NCBI GenBank assembly: GCA_029204225.1
Contig: CM055110.1
Coordinates: forward strand, 34,605,947 to 34,669,946
Origin: Diphasiastrum complanatum
Taxonomy: Eukaryota; Streptophyta; Lycopodiopsida; Lycopodiales; Lycopodiaceae
Reading direction: 5' to 3'
Length of the DNA: 64,000 nucleotides
Made by a program: the position numbers and the translations under genes. The notes below the pieces were generated by a model. The model saw only the letters and a list, made by a program, of their open reading frames with translations, was not told where the DNA came from and ran no database searches. This document shows, one piece after another, positions 43,910 through 55,439 of the stretch (positions are counted from its first letter, which is position 1; each line of letters opens with the position of its first letter).

Positions 43910-46900
43910 ATGGCAAACATGGGAGAGTCCATTTTGAATGAAAGTAGCAAATTGGATGGGATTTCTAACTATGCAATGTGGAAATTCAAAATGAAAAACA
44001 TACTGATGGAGGAAGACGTGTGGGAAGTCGTAACAGGTGATGAGAGAAGGCCGCCAAATGAAGCAGATATCAAAGTGTTCGACAAAAAGATGAGGAAAGC
44101 TTTGACCTTCATTAACTTGTCAGTGAAAGATCACATCATTACCCACATTTGTGATGTTGTTACACCCAGACAGGCATGGGATGTGCTAAAGGAGCAGTTT
44201 GAGATGTCAAATCCATCAAGAATCATGTTTTTGAAGTCAAAGTTAAATAGTGTCTGCATGGAGCAAGGAGAGCACATTCAGACGTACATGACCAGAACAA
44301 AGACAATGAGAGATGAACCGCACTCTATTGGTGAGTGCATACGTGATGTGGAGCTGGTGCACAATGCATTGTGCGGCATTGCAGAACCCTATCAAATGTT
44401 TGTGAGCGGAATAGCATCAAGAGAAAGATTGCCAACCCTTTGACGAGCTCACAGGAATCTTGATGCAGGAAGAGCAACGGTGAGAAATGGTGAAAGCTAG
44501 ACATCAAAATACAGACGATCAGGCATTTGTGACACGCCAAAAATAAGACAAGGGCAAGGGCAAGAAGAAGTCTAAGTAGCAACTCACCAAGTCTCAGGAG
44601 GACAAGGGATCTTCCAGTAAAACTAAGAAGAAAGACAAGTGCTTCCATTGTGGTAAAAAGGGCCATTGGAAGAGTGAATGTTGCAAATTCTTGGCGGAAC
44701 AAGGCAAGGAGAAACCAAAACAAGGAGGTAACCTTGTCGATGAGGGTGAGATTGAAGACTCTAGTATCTTCATATCTGCATTGTCATCTAATCAAGATGA
44801 TCAAGCATGGTATATTGACTCAGGAGCCACAAGACACATGACAGGTAACAAGAATTGGTTCAGTAGTTTAAAGGTGTTGGATAATGGAACATCTGTTTCA
44901 CAAGCAAATGGTAAGGTGTGCAAGATCAAGGGGCTAGGCACTGTTTCAATCCAACTACCTGATGGCAAAAGCAGGATGATCAGGGAGGTACTTTACGTAC
45001 CAGGTTTGAAGAAAAATCTACTTTCTGTTGGTGTCATTACTGATCAAAAGTTGAAAGTAGAATTCGCCCATAATCGTTGCTTTGTGAAGGATGTGAACCA
45101 AAAGTTCAAAGTTATTGTGGATGGAGTAAGAGAGCCCAATACAAAATTGTACAGGTTGAATGCTACAATTAAGGGGCAACATGGACTTGTATCGTCCATT
45201 CCATCGCAAACTGAGTTGTGGCATAAGAGGCTTGGTCACTTGAACTTGGGAAGCTCAGTTTGATGAGAAAATTGGAGATGGTAATAGGACTGTCTACCAT
45301 AGAAGATCACTTGAAATTGATGTGCAAATCCTGTGTATATGGGAAGCAACATCGAGAAAAGTTCAATAAAGGGGGTGTTGCAAGAACAAAGAAGATCCTG
45401 GATTTAATCCACACAGATTTATGCAGGCCTATGAGGACCTTCCTTAGGTAAAGCCTTCTATTTCATGACCTTTATTGATGATATGTCACGTAAGACGTGG
45501 ATCTACTTCTTGAAGAAGAAATCAGATGCATTTGATAACTTCAAGAGCTTCAAAGCATTCAAAAATCAGACAGGTAGGAAGATCAAAGTCCTAAGATCAG
45601 ATAGTGGAGGTGAGTACAAGTCTAATGACTTCAATGATCTTTGTGATCAATGTGGGATTAAAAGACAATTTATGCAAGCTCATACTCCTGCTCTCAATGG
45701 TGTAGCTGAGCACAAGAATCATACAATTGTGGAAAGTGTCAGATCTATGCTAGCCGAGATGAAACTACCAAAAGATTTTTGGTCAGAAGCATGTAGCACG
45801 ACAGTCTATCTTCAAAATAGAAGTCCTACCATTGCCATACCAAAGATAACACCTGAGGAAGCATTCACGAAGAAGAAGCCAAAGGTGAACCACTTGCGAA
45901 TCTTTGGATGTAAGACCTTTGTGCACATTCCTAAGGAAGAGAGACGTAAACTTGATGTAAAAGCTATCAAGTGCATATTCCTAGGATATGATGATCGTGT
46001 GAAGGGCTATAGATGTTTTGATCTAGTGAAAAACAAAATCCATATAAGCCGTGATGTTATCTTTGATGAATCCAAGATGTATGAAGACGAGGATGCTGAG
46101 AAGATAGACACATCAACTGGGAAAGATGGTATAGTGAGGATACCACCTGATCATGATCCATTCATTGACCTTCTGAGTGATGAACATGAGGATACATCTC
46201 AAGATACTACTACTCAACCTCAAGAGATAGGTTGGAGAGGTAGGGACAAACCTTTTGGTGCAAGAAGGATTGAAGTTGCAGGTGACAAACGCAAGGAGAA
46301 GGATGTACCGTGGGATACATTTTCACCAGGAAGCCGATCACCTGACAGGAAGCTCCCTAAGTGGTTTGAGAGATTGTTGGAGAGCCGCGACATAGATGAC
46401 TTTCCAAGATCATCTAACCAGGGAGAGCTACGAAGATCAACAAGAGAGAAGATTCAACCTGAAAGGTATGAAGCAAATTATGCTCTCTTATCTAGCATTA
46501 TTCAAAGCAAAGAACCTTCGACTTATGGTGAAGCGAAGGATGATGAATTTGGGTCAAGGCCATGGGAGAGGAGATGGAGTCAATTGCTAAGCATAGCACA
46601 TGGGACTTAGTAGAACCACCAGTTGGCAAGAAACCCATTGGTTGCAAATGGGTATACAGGACTAAGTATCATGCGAATGGAAGTATAGCGAAGCACAAGG
46701 CAAGATTGGTGATCAAAGGGTACGCACAAAATAAGGGCATCAACTATGAGGAGACCTTTGCGCCGGTTTGTAAGTGGAATACTCTACGTCTACTTGTTGC
46801 TTTAGCTTCACATTTTGGTTGACCTTTGCATCATATATATGTGAAATCTGTTTTTTTAAATGGTGAGTTAGAAGTGTTCATGGATCAACCTGAAGGCTTT

Positions 46901-48035
46901 GTAGCGAAGGGACAGGAAAATAAAGTATGTCACTTGAAGAAAGCGCTCTATGGTCTTAAACAAGCACCACATGCGTGGTATGGCAGGATTGATGCCTACT
47001 TTTGTTCAAAGGAGATGGTGAGAACACATTCTGATCCAAATCTATATGTCTTATACTTTGATGGTATGGTTGCTTTGATTGCTCTTTATGTTGATGACTT
47101 GATTATTACAGGAAATAATCAAGAGATGATAGACATGATCAAGAAAGACCTCATGGAACAATTCGAGATGACAGATCTCAGCCTGATGCATTACTGCCTT
47201 GGATTAGAAGTGTGGCAAAAAGGACATGAAGTGGGTTTAACACCGGTGAAGTATGTCAAAGAGTTGTTGCACAGGTTTAGGTTGCAGGATTGCAAACCAG
47301 TAAACACTCCTATTGAACCAGGTAAAAAGCTTTCTAAGCTTGATGAGTCACAGTCATTTGATGCTACGCTGTATAGACAATTAGTAGGGAGCTTGATTTA
47401 CCTTACCACGACTAGACCAGATATATGCTATGTTGTTGGCATTGTAAGTCAGTTTATGGCAGCACCTACGGAAACACATTGGAAGGCAACTAAACGCATT
47501 TTGCGTTATGTGAAAGGCACTTCAGAGTATAGCTTGATTTACAGGAAGCATGATGGTTTACCTGAGTTGTGTGGCCATCTTCAGCGGATTGGGGAGGTGA
47601 CTATGATGATCGTAGATCCACCACAGGGTATGTATTCTAGTTTTGTGGTAGTTGCTTTTCCTGGTCTAGTAAAAAGCAAATACAATTGCTCTTTCCACCA
47701 TAGAAGCAGAGTATAAGGCAATGTGTAGTGCAGCATAGGAAGCTATATGGTTGAGACAAATCTTGGAAGAAATTGGCATGAAGCAGAAAAATCACACGAC
47801 TTTACATAGCGACAGTCGGAGTGGCATTCAGCTAGCAAAGAATCCAGTGTTCCATGGGAGAACTAAACACATTGAGATTCAGTATCACTTTATACGTGAG
47901 AGGCTGCTGAGTCGTGAAATTCATGTTGTTCATTGTAGCTCAGAAGAACAACTAGCTGATATTTTCACTAAGCCACTTACTGGAAAAAAGTTTGATAAGT
48001 TTAGATCAAAGCTTTCTGTACTTAAAGTTTGTTGA
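43910..48035 (+). pseudogene. Copia B gag-pol pseudogene
   Basis: Gag starts at 43,910 (MANMGESILNESSKLDG) and is open to 44,443. A frameshift and two stops (TAA near 44,546, TAG near 44,577) follow. The zinc knuckle CFHCGKKGHWKSEC lies near 44,641 and the protease DSGATRHMTG near 44,818. Pre-integrase LWHKRLGHLN is near 45,217 and the zinc-site CKSC near 45,328. The integrase core is in the open stretch 45,465-46,610 (FIDDMSRKTW, LRSDSGGEYKS). RT has CKWVYRTKYHANGS near 46,645, a TGA at about 46,822 and LYVDDLIITG near 47,086. RNase H ends at 48,035 with GRTKHIEIQYHFIRE. At least five breaks; non-autonomous. Confidence 0.93.
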
Positions 48036-48079
48036 CTTTAAAGCTATGTATATGACTGTATAAAAAGTAGACTCTACTT

Positions 48080-48089
48080 TAAGGGAGAG
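48080..48089 (+). other. Copia B polypurine tract
   Basis: TAAGGGAGAG directly precedes the 3' LTR. Confidence 0.7.
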
Positions 48090-48354
48090 AGTTAGAAATA
48101 AAGTAGAATCACCATGTTACTATACTGTGGGTCCCATTAGTGGATAAGGATCAGTTGGCCTCGCCACGAGGCAAGTCGACGGGACACGCGTCCCGCCAAC
48201 GGCAACCTGGGTCATGCATGGGTTGTCTGAGTGAACAACTATATGTACAATGTAATTTCATTTTGAGAAATACAGTTGCTTGTTGTGGAGAGTGTTTTAT
48301 GTCTGTGTTACTGTGTAGCATGATCTGTGTTCCTGTGCAAAGCAAATTCTAAGT
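48090..48354 (+). repeat. Copia B 3' LTR
   Basis: 265 bp. It lacks a 9-bp segment present in the 5' LTR (near 42,622). Followed by GTTTG at 48,355-48,359. Confidence 0.93.
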
Positions 48355-48359
48355 GTTTG
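48355..48359. repeat. target site duplication of Copia B, right (GTTTG)
   Basis: Exact repeat of 42,431-42,435, followed by the continuation of gene Q. Confidence 0.95.
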
Positions 48360-49742
48360 ATGAATTAGATATTGATCTTCCTTCAGTTTCATACACCTCA
48401 ATGTAAAATGGGGTACCAATGATCTTATGCATTCCTATGTTTAATGTGTTTCTCTCTTTCTCTAGGTGATATGACCTTGGGATAGGGACTTTTCTAATTC
48501 GAACTTGCTTAAAAGGTTCTCTAATGTGTTTCTCTCTAATATGCTTCTTTGCTAATACCTGCAAAATCACAAGGACTCTGAACTATAGTCTTGTCTAAAA
48601 AATTTTGAATGTCCACCATCAAAGGCTGCAGTTTTTCACTTTACATTAAAACTCCTATTGTTCATCATGATATACTCAGTGGATTTGTCTGTTAATATTG
48701 AACCCAACGTCTTTCCAATAAAAGCATTGTCCTTAATATTCTGAGGAGCAACTAATGCAGATTTGCAAAAAATATCAAATAGTTAGCAAAAAATCACAAT
48801 AGTTGAAATATATACATATATCATTGATCAAGTAACAAAAAATAGAATATGCTTACTTGAATGCATGAATCTTTCTATTTCGATAATCACCTTTTGAAAG
48901 GTTTGAATATCTTTGCAAGTTTGGCGCTTTCGCTTGTTATTCCTAGCCTTCTTCTTAGCCAATTTCACATCCCTCAATAATTGTAAGTTTTCAAATCAAA
49001 TAGATTGTAAGATAGATTGCATTTGCTCTAGTTTTGATTTGATATTGAATGTTATCTTCTCTAATGATTCATTATTTCTTCTAAGTTCTTCATTTTCCTC
49101 TAAAGTCTTTTGGAAAAGACAATCTTTTTCATGACAATAAGAGGATATGTGTCTGAACTCACATTCTAAAAGTTGAAATTTTTTGCATAGAAACTGACTT
49201 TCATAATTCTGTAATCTCTCACAATATCTTAATAATCCAGTATGCCCATTGCATATCCATGTAACTAGATGAGTTATTGAAGAGAATGTGGAATGTGTTA
49301 AAGTGCTAGGATCTTGAGGATACAATGGTCCATCTATCTACAAATCCAAGTTCTTCTTTTCTTCTTCCCTATAACGGGAATGATCCTTAGAAGATATTGA
49401 AATTAGTTTGTCTCTTCTTCTCTGTAAAGGTGCTAAATCAGTAAAGATTTTCAAATGTAGATGATACAATGTCGTTATCAGAAAAAAGAAAAAAACAAAA
49501 AACAAAAAAGTAATCACAACATCAAAGTACTCAGAATAAAATTTTCAAAACAAATCAAAGTACTTATCTGGTCTTATATTTTATACTCTATAACATCAAT
49601 TCATTGATTTTGTTTTTTTGTCTGATTCAAATTTGGAGATGGCACTCATATTTTCATTCCAATATGAAGATTGCGCTCATCTCAACCAATGGAGGGAATG
49701 CATGTTCGAATTTAGACAAGCTAAACTCTTCTGTAACATCAA

Positions 49743-49998
49743 TTTGAAAATATGAGTGCCACCTCCATTGTCCTTCCTCGCACAGTGGACAACCTTCCTC
49801 ACCCATCAACGGTAGCAAGTTACGTCGCTACCACTCAACCAATGTTCAACTTAGGATGAGCCTCATGAACCATCCTTGTCGACTTCACTCTCGCAAGAAG
49901 AACCATCAGAGCAAGATAAATAGACTAGATAGGCATAGATAGTAGTAGCTTACATTCCTTAGAGTTGTTTACTGTTCTCATAAATAGCATAGGTAGCA
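49743..49998. other. spacer between modules A and B
   Basis: Starts with a short inverted copy of sequence about 100 bp to its left (ATATGAGTGCCACCTCC versus GGAGATGGCACTCATAT). It ends in a TAG-rich stretch resembling the G2 LTR. No gene. Confidence 0.55.
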
Positions 49999-50170
49999 TG
50001 TCAGGAATAGACCATAGGATTATAATTGGATTCCCGACCCTAGATCAACTAGTTTAGACTTAGGTCCTTTAGAGTTACAAAGTAGCTAGACTTGTATAGC
50101 TAGACCAGCTTTAGAATAGGTCAATTAGCAATAGTTAGCTTGTGTGGATTAGCTAGCAGTTAGATTAGGT

Positions 50171-51830
50171 AGTGTCCTCAAAAGTGAAAATTAGGGACGT
50201 TCTTCTTTATGCTTTCAACTCTCTCCCACAAATCATCATCCTCAGTCTGACTCTTTCACCTAATCAAGCACTCATAGATAGAATGATTTTTCAATTGTTT
50301 ATCTCTGGTTCTGAGCCTTTCTCATGTCCTAAAAGTACATTAAGCGACATATATTCTAAATGGAACAAATCCTCATCGGATCCAACTGTATCACCTTCAT
50401 GTAAACTTAATTTTATCCAGATTACATGAAACACTGATGTGGGATCCAACTGTATCACCTTCATGTAAACTTAATTTTATCCAGATTGCATGAAACACTG
50501 AGTGTGTAGTACATTTTTTGGAAGATCTAATTCATAATCTAAAGAACCAATTTTTTGTACACTCCTGAATGGTTTACAAAATCGGGTAGATAGTTTAAAA
50601 TGCTTTCCGGTACGTAATGTCCTAGAATCTTTTGGAATTCTAAGATATACCCAATCATCAACTTTAAATTTTATGGGAGATTTCTTAAAATCGGCAGCTC
50701 TATCATGAGCAATACGAATACTATCCTTAGTCATTTGTAGCATTTCTTGCATATCATGTAGAAAATCCACAACCTTTTGGATCTTAACAGATTTCATCTC
50801 CACATTAACAAGTGATCTAGGCTGAAAATCGCACATAAGCATAAAAGGATTGTAACCTATAGCAAAATGCTTTTTACTATTGTATGCAAACTCAATCAAA
50901 GAAATATAATCTCCCCAATGAAAATTTCCTATGAGAAACATATGTCCTCAACATATCTTCCATAGTCTGATTAGTCCTTTCCATTTGGCCATTTAATTCA
51001 TGATGATTAGTAGAACTAAAACTAAGATAAGTTTTCAGTTTATGGAATACTACTAACTAGAAGTGACTTGTAAATTTAGGATCTCTTCACTAATGATGTC
51101 ACTTGGCAGTTCATAGAACCGAAATTATCTTTTCACAAAGATCTGGGCTAATTCAGAAGCCTTAATAGTTGACTTAATTGGTATAAATGCAGCTAACTTA
51201 GTTAACTTGTCTACTACAACCCAAATAGACTTAGTTAACTTGTCTACTACAACCCAAATAGAATCATTTTGTTGTTGGATATTTGGAAGTCCAAATACAA
51301 AATCCATCAATATACTCTCCAATCTCTTATCAGGGATATCCAATGGATGCAACAAACTACCATCCTTAAGACGTTCAGCCTTAGCTAGTTGACAAGGCTT
51401 GTATTTAATCACGTATGACTCTACATATGGCTTGAGTTTTGTCTAATAAAACTTTTTTCTGACCAAGTCAATAGTCTTGTGTATATCAAAATGTTCTACA
51501 TAGGGTGTCTCATGACATTTAAATATAAATTTGTGTTTAAGCACATTATCCTCTAGTACACAAACCTTCCATCTCGAATGGTAAACTGTCCCACAATCTT
51601 CTTAACTTTTTTTGTTAGTTGAGAGCCTTGTGAACTTGGCTCAATATTATCTTCATCTTTTAATTCAAACAATATTCCAAATATGATCAAAATGAGAATC
51701 GTTTTCATATTCTCCTCTCATCGAGCGATACAGATCTGTAGAAATCAGGGTGAAAGACAATTCCTTGAGTTCACCGATCTGACTAAGAGCATCCGCAACT
51801 TGATTAGAGTTACTTCTTATGGGCAGTCCC
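50171..51830 (-). pseudogene. Gypsy G2 RNase H end and integrase remnant (module B)
   Basis: Same layout as the module A copy. The C-terminal domain is intact over 154 codons (50,477-50,941); the TAA of module A is absent here (MQEMLQM). The conserved block reads ELNGQMERTNQ, so the catalytic Glu lost in module A is still present. The core (51,125-51,412) has a 33-bp tandem duplication that doubles the DSIWVVVDKLTK segment. A frameshift between core and C-terminal part remains. Confidence 0.85.
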
Positions 51831-52616
51831 ATGTTGAAATCAGTCGTATGCTTACCGACACATCAGAGGCTGAGAAAAAATATATGAACGTAAATCCTAG
51901 AGCTCTTTGGAAAGCATACATTGCTTCCAGTTCGTCTAAGCCAGATGAGACTTCCACTATAGATAATAATAAAAAAATGATAATATTCACAAATATTATG
52001 TAAATGATAATGTATATATCACAACTGCAGATTTGTGCAATTTTTTTATTACATGGAAGACAAAGTGTAGTGTTTTCTATTAGCTACAATATCAGAGGTT
52101 TCAAATATTGTAGATTTTGAAGTTGAACACCTTGTTCCCGGTGTCGATTTTGAAGAAGATGGAATTCTTCTAACCGACAAGGAATGTCTGCAAAGGGAAA
52201 TCACAGATGTTTGAGAGCACCTCCAAAACATTCCTTTAAAGAGAGAATTTACCGACCTCCAATCTCATATGGGATTGTCTGCTCCTCCAAGAATGGAGTT
52301 TACAGACAACTCTGTCTATGTTGGAGGAAACCTTGATTATGGCTGGGCACTATCACACTACCTAGGAGGACATAAATTTTTGAGATCTAATAAGATCATT
52401 TTTGCTAAAAGGTTGTATGTTTTGAAAATTTTAGAATTTGGGGGTGAAAATGTTTCTGTAAAGAGCTCTCATTATTCATTGTATGCTACATATATAGAAT
52501 TAAGTGGTAATAGAGACAATCCACGTCTACTAGACCCATTTGGAAGCAGAGAATCTCTCCATGATAACACAACCATTGGAGATGCTAACAAGTCTGATGA
52601 AGACAATGAAAACTAA
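51830..52616 (+). pseudogene. gene P, module B copy (unrecognised protein)
   Basis: The first piece ends near 51,970. After an apparent intron the frame runs from about 52,095 to a stop at 52,614-52,616. Its last 115 codons (from 52,269) are open: MGLSAPPRMEFTDNSVYVGG, then LSHYLGGHKFLRSNKIIFAK and a charged C-terminus. The TGA at 52,212-52,214 equals the one in module A, while the second TGA of module A is absent here. It is the better preserved copy. No family recognised; acidic N- and C-terminal parts flank a more hydrophobic middle. Confidence 0.5.
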
Positions 52617-53004
52617 ATCTCTTTGTTATATTAAAAACAATGTATATTGTACATTATATATCAATACAATCTGTTGGATAGCAATTTCCATTTTCTCTCT
52701 TCCTATATAAACTTGCATGCTTTTCTAAACTGGTTGTGGATTTTATTATTTTTCAAATTTGAACTGGTAGAACCACTGAAATAATTGACAAATATAGTTT
52801 ATTTGTTTGTTGGTTCCTCCATGTTGTGTATTTTGATGAAATGTTGCCCATGCTTGCCAATGTTACTTCTCCATCCCTTGTGATGACCAGATACTCAGGC
52901 TTCCATATGTGTTTGCAAAAAATGTTGTATGATCTATTAGTATATGCTGCACATGTCAAAATTGTAGTGTCAGTCCTATGTTTTGATCAAAATATATTGT
53001 TCAA

Positions 53005-54840
53005 TAAAAAATAGCTCTAGTCATTTCTATTAACCATGTAATGGGTGATGTGATATGTTCCACATGCTTTTGATACTGCATCAACAAACTCGATACAAGT
53101 GTTTCGTAGAACTTTATTATCAATATCAGAATATTTATCTTTTCTTAAAATTTCAATCATATTGTCAAGCTTCCTCCATACATCAACTTTTAATAATCTA
53201 GCTAATCCCCTCACCTCAGAGTCCTGAGCAATAACAATGAATATTAGAAGCCTTACCTATATGGTTTGATAGAAATTGACGTGATTTTTCTCCTCCTATG
53301 CTTGGCTTAGTAGATATATTTCTTGACATTCTTGAAAGCTTTTCATCTTTCTATATTTTGACATGTCCCTTATGAAGTCCTGCTTTCGATAGAACATGTT
53401 CTAATCGAGAGGTAGCTTCATTCAAGGATGATGATGGCTTAGTATTCCAAACAAAAACCATATGAAAGTAAATAAGCTTATCTATTATTCTAACCTCTAC
53501 ATGAAGAGTGCAAACATGCACATTTTTCAAAGGAATCGGCAATACATGCTTCCAGTTTAGATTTACATTTTCTCTAATAATGCATGTACTCCTAGTAACA
53601 TCTTTCGCCACATTCATGCAATACAAACAAGGATGTTTAGATGTAGCACCGTGAGATGCAATTCAATGTTTTCAAATAACCTACTAAATGTCATTCTATA
53701 TTGAAGTCTCCAACTCCTGGATCATATCATAGAATGTGATCATGTATCTTAGCAAGTGATTTAGATCAACCAACAAGTTGTTTGATGAATTATAAGATAT
53801 TGATCTTCCTTCAGTTTCATACACCTCAATGTAAAATGGGGTACCAATGATCTTATGCATTCCTATGTTTAATGTGTTTCTCTCTTTCTCCAAGTGATAT
53901 GACCATGGGATAGGGACTTTTCTAATTCGAACTTGCTTTAAAGGTTCTCTAATAAGTCAAAATATTGTTGCATATGCTTCTTTGCTAATACCTACAAAAT
54001 CACAAGGACTCTGAACTATAGTTTTGTCTAAAAAAATTTGAATGTCCACCATCAAAGATTGCAGTTTTTCACTTTACATTAAAACTGCTATTGTTCATCA
54101 TGATATACTCAGTGGATTTGTCTGTTAATATTGAACCCAACGTCTTTCCAATTAAAGCATTGTCCTTAATATTTTGAGGAGCAACTAATGCAGATTTGCA
54201 AAAAAAACCAAATAGTTAGAAAAATCCCAATAGCTGAAATATATACATATATCATTGATCAAGTAACAAAAATTAGAATATGCTTACTTGAATGCACGAA
54301 TCTTTCTATTTCGATAATCACCTTTTGAAAGAGTTTGAATATCCTTGCAAGTTTGGTGCTTTCGCTTGTTATTCCTAGCCTTCTTCTTAGCCAATTTCAC
54401 ATCCCTCAATAATTGTAAGTTTTCAAATCAAATAGATTGTAAGCTAGATTGCATTTGCTCTAGTTTTGATTTGATATTGAATGTTATCTTCTCTAATGAT
54501 TCATTATTTCTTCTAAGTTCTTCATTTTCTTCTAAAGTCTTTTGGAAAAGACAATCTCTTTCATGACAATAAGAGGATATGCGTCTGAACTCACATTCAA
54601 CTGAAATTTTTGCATAGAAATTGATTTTCATAATTCTGTAATCTCTCACAATATCTTAATAATTCAGTATGCCCATTGCATATCCATGTAACTAGATGAG
54701 TTATTAAAGAGAATGTGGAATGTGTTAAAGTGCTAGGATCTTGAGGATACAATGTTCCATCTATCTACAAATCCAAGTTCTTCTTTTCTTCTTCCCTATA
54801 ACGGGAACGATCCTTAGCAGATATTGAAATTACTTTGTCT
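53005..54840 (-). pseudogene. gene Q, module B copy (no Copia insertion)
   Basis: Same segments as module A in the same order. The coiled-coil piece is at about 54,750-54,320, and DKSTEYIMMNNRS-type sequence at about 54,110. The IGTPFYIEVYETEGRSIS region (53,893-53,696) is continuous across the Copia B target site into LLVDLNHLLRYMITFYDMI. VHVCTLHVEVRIIDKL lies at 53,626-53,351 and VDVWRKLDNMIEILRKD at 53,214-53,017. Frameshifts and stops (for example near 53,348 and 53,695) remain, but this copy shows the uninterrupted gene order. Family unknown. Confidence 0.55.
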
Positions 54841-55160
54841 CTTCTTCTATGTAAAGGTGCTAAATCAGTAAAGATTTCCAAATGTAGATGATACAAAGTC
54901 ATTATCAGAAAAAAAAAAAAAAAAAAAAAGTAATCACAACATCAAAGTACTCAATAAATTTTCCAAAACAAATCAAAATACTTATCTGGTTATATTATAT
55001 ACTCTATAACATCAATTCATTGATTTCGCTTTTTTGCCTGATTCAAATTTGGAGATGGCGCTCATATTTTCATTCCAATATGAAGATTGCGCTCATTTCA
55101 ACCAGTGGAGGGAATGCATATTCGAATTTAGACAAGCTAAACTCTTTTGTAACATCAATT

Positions 55161-55439
55161 CTTACATTTCGTTTTTTTTTTCATCAGATGAGTTTCAAAT
55201 ATAAAAACAACTCTATAAGGAATGGCATGTAGGATAACAAGAAAAAAAAAAAAAACAATATTGTTTATTTGCTTGCCCCCACCACTCTCGAGGTCTCTTC
55301 AACTCCTAATGCTCTAACCATAGTGTCTACAGTCACAGTTAAGAACCATAAACTATTCACAATCTAACTTGTCTAAATTTGATGGTTACGATGAGGCCAA
55401 TCTTCTCATTGGATCTAAAATATGAGCACCATCCCCAAA
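55161..55439. other. spacer at the centre of the head-to-head Q copies
   Basis: Short A-rich sequence between the divergently arranged Q copies. 55,400-55,440 is the reverse complement of about 55,035-55,072. No gene. Confidence 0.5.

Larger units (their letters stand above)
42436..48354 (+). mobile_element. Copia element B inserted in gene Q
   Basis: A 5,919-bp element defined exactly by comparison with the empty site in module B. LTRs are 274 and 265 bp, with about 17 substitutions and one 9-bp indel (about 6% by eye). It has a primer site, a 1.2-kb leader, a broken gag-pol and a polypurine tract. LTR ends read AGTTAGAA...TTCTAAGT rather than TG...CA. Inserted antisense to gene Q. Different family from A1/A2 and C. 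Confidence 0.96.
41660..49440 (-). pseudogene. gene Q, module A copy, split by Copia B
   Basis: Minus-strand order. An N-terminal piece (49,440-48,870) has GPLYPQDPSTLTHSTF and WICNGHTGLLRYCERL, then a coiled coil (QKTLEENEELRRNNESLEKI) and a basic tract (KKKARNNKRKRQ). An intron with a GTAAGC donor follows. Next come DKSTEYIMMNNRS and DFAGISKEAYATIF-type sequence, PIPRSYHLEKE and IGTPFYIEVYETEGRSIS (48,570-48,360). Past the Copia B insertion lie VHVCTLHAEVRIIDKL and KLSGKSRNISTKPIIGGAKS (42,326-41,868). The end is VDVWRKLDNMIEILRKD to about 41,670. Several stops make it non-functional. No known family recognised; the Cys/His-bearing CTLHAEVR block is the most distinctive part. Confidence 0.55.
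38700..49742. repeat. module A: LTR fragment, Gypsy integrase, gene P, gene Q
   Basis: First copy of a module of about 5.2 kb (11,043 bp including the 5.9-kb Copia B insertion). The order is LTR fragment (38,700-38,853), Gypsy G2 pol remnant on minus, gene P on plus, gene Q on minus. The same order and junctions recur in module B at 49,999-55,160. Nucleotide differences rise from about 1% at the left to about 5% around 42 kb. Confidence 0.9.
49999..55160. repeat. module B: LTR fragment, Gypsy integrase, gene P, gene Q (empty site)
   Basis: Second copy of the module at 38,700-49,742 in direct orientation, without Copia B. It starts with the G2 LTR from its TG end (49,999-50,170), fused to the pol tail at the same base as in module A. 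It ends near 55,160, where similarity to module A stops. It carries an extra 33-bp tandem duplication within integrase (51,196-51,261). Confidence 0.92.
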
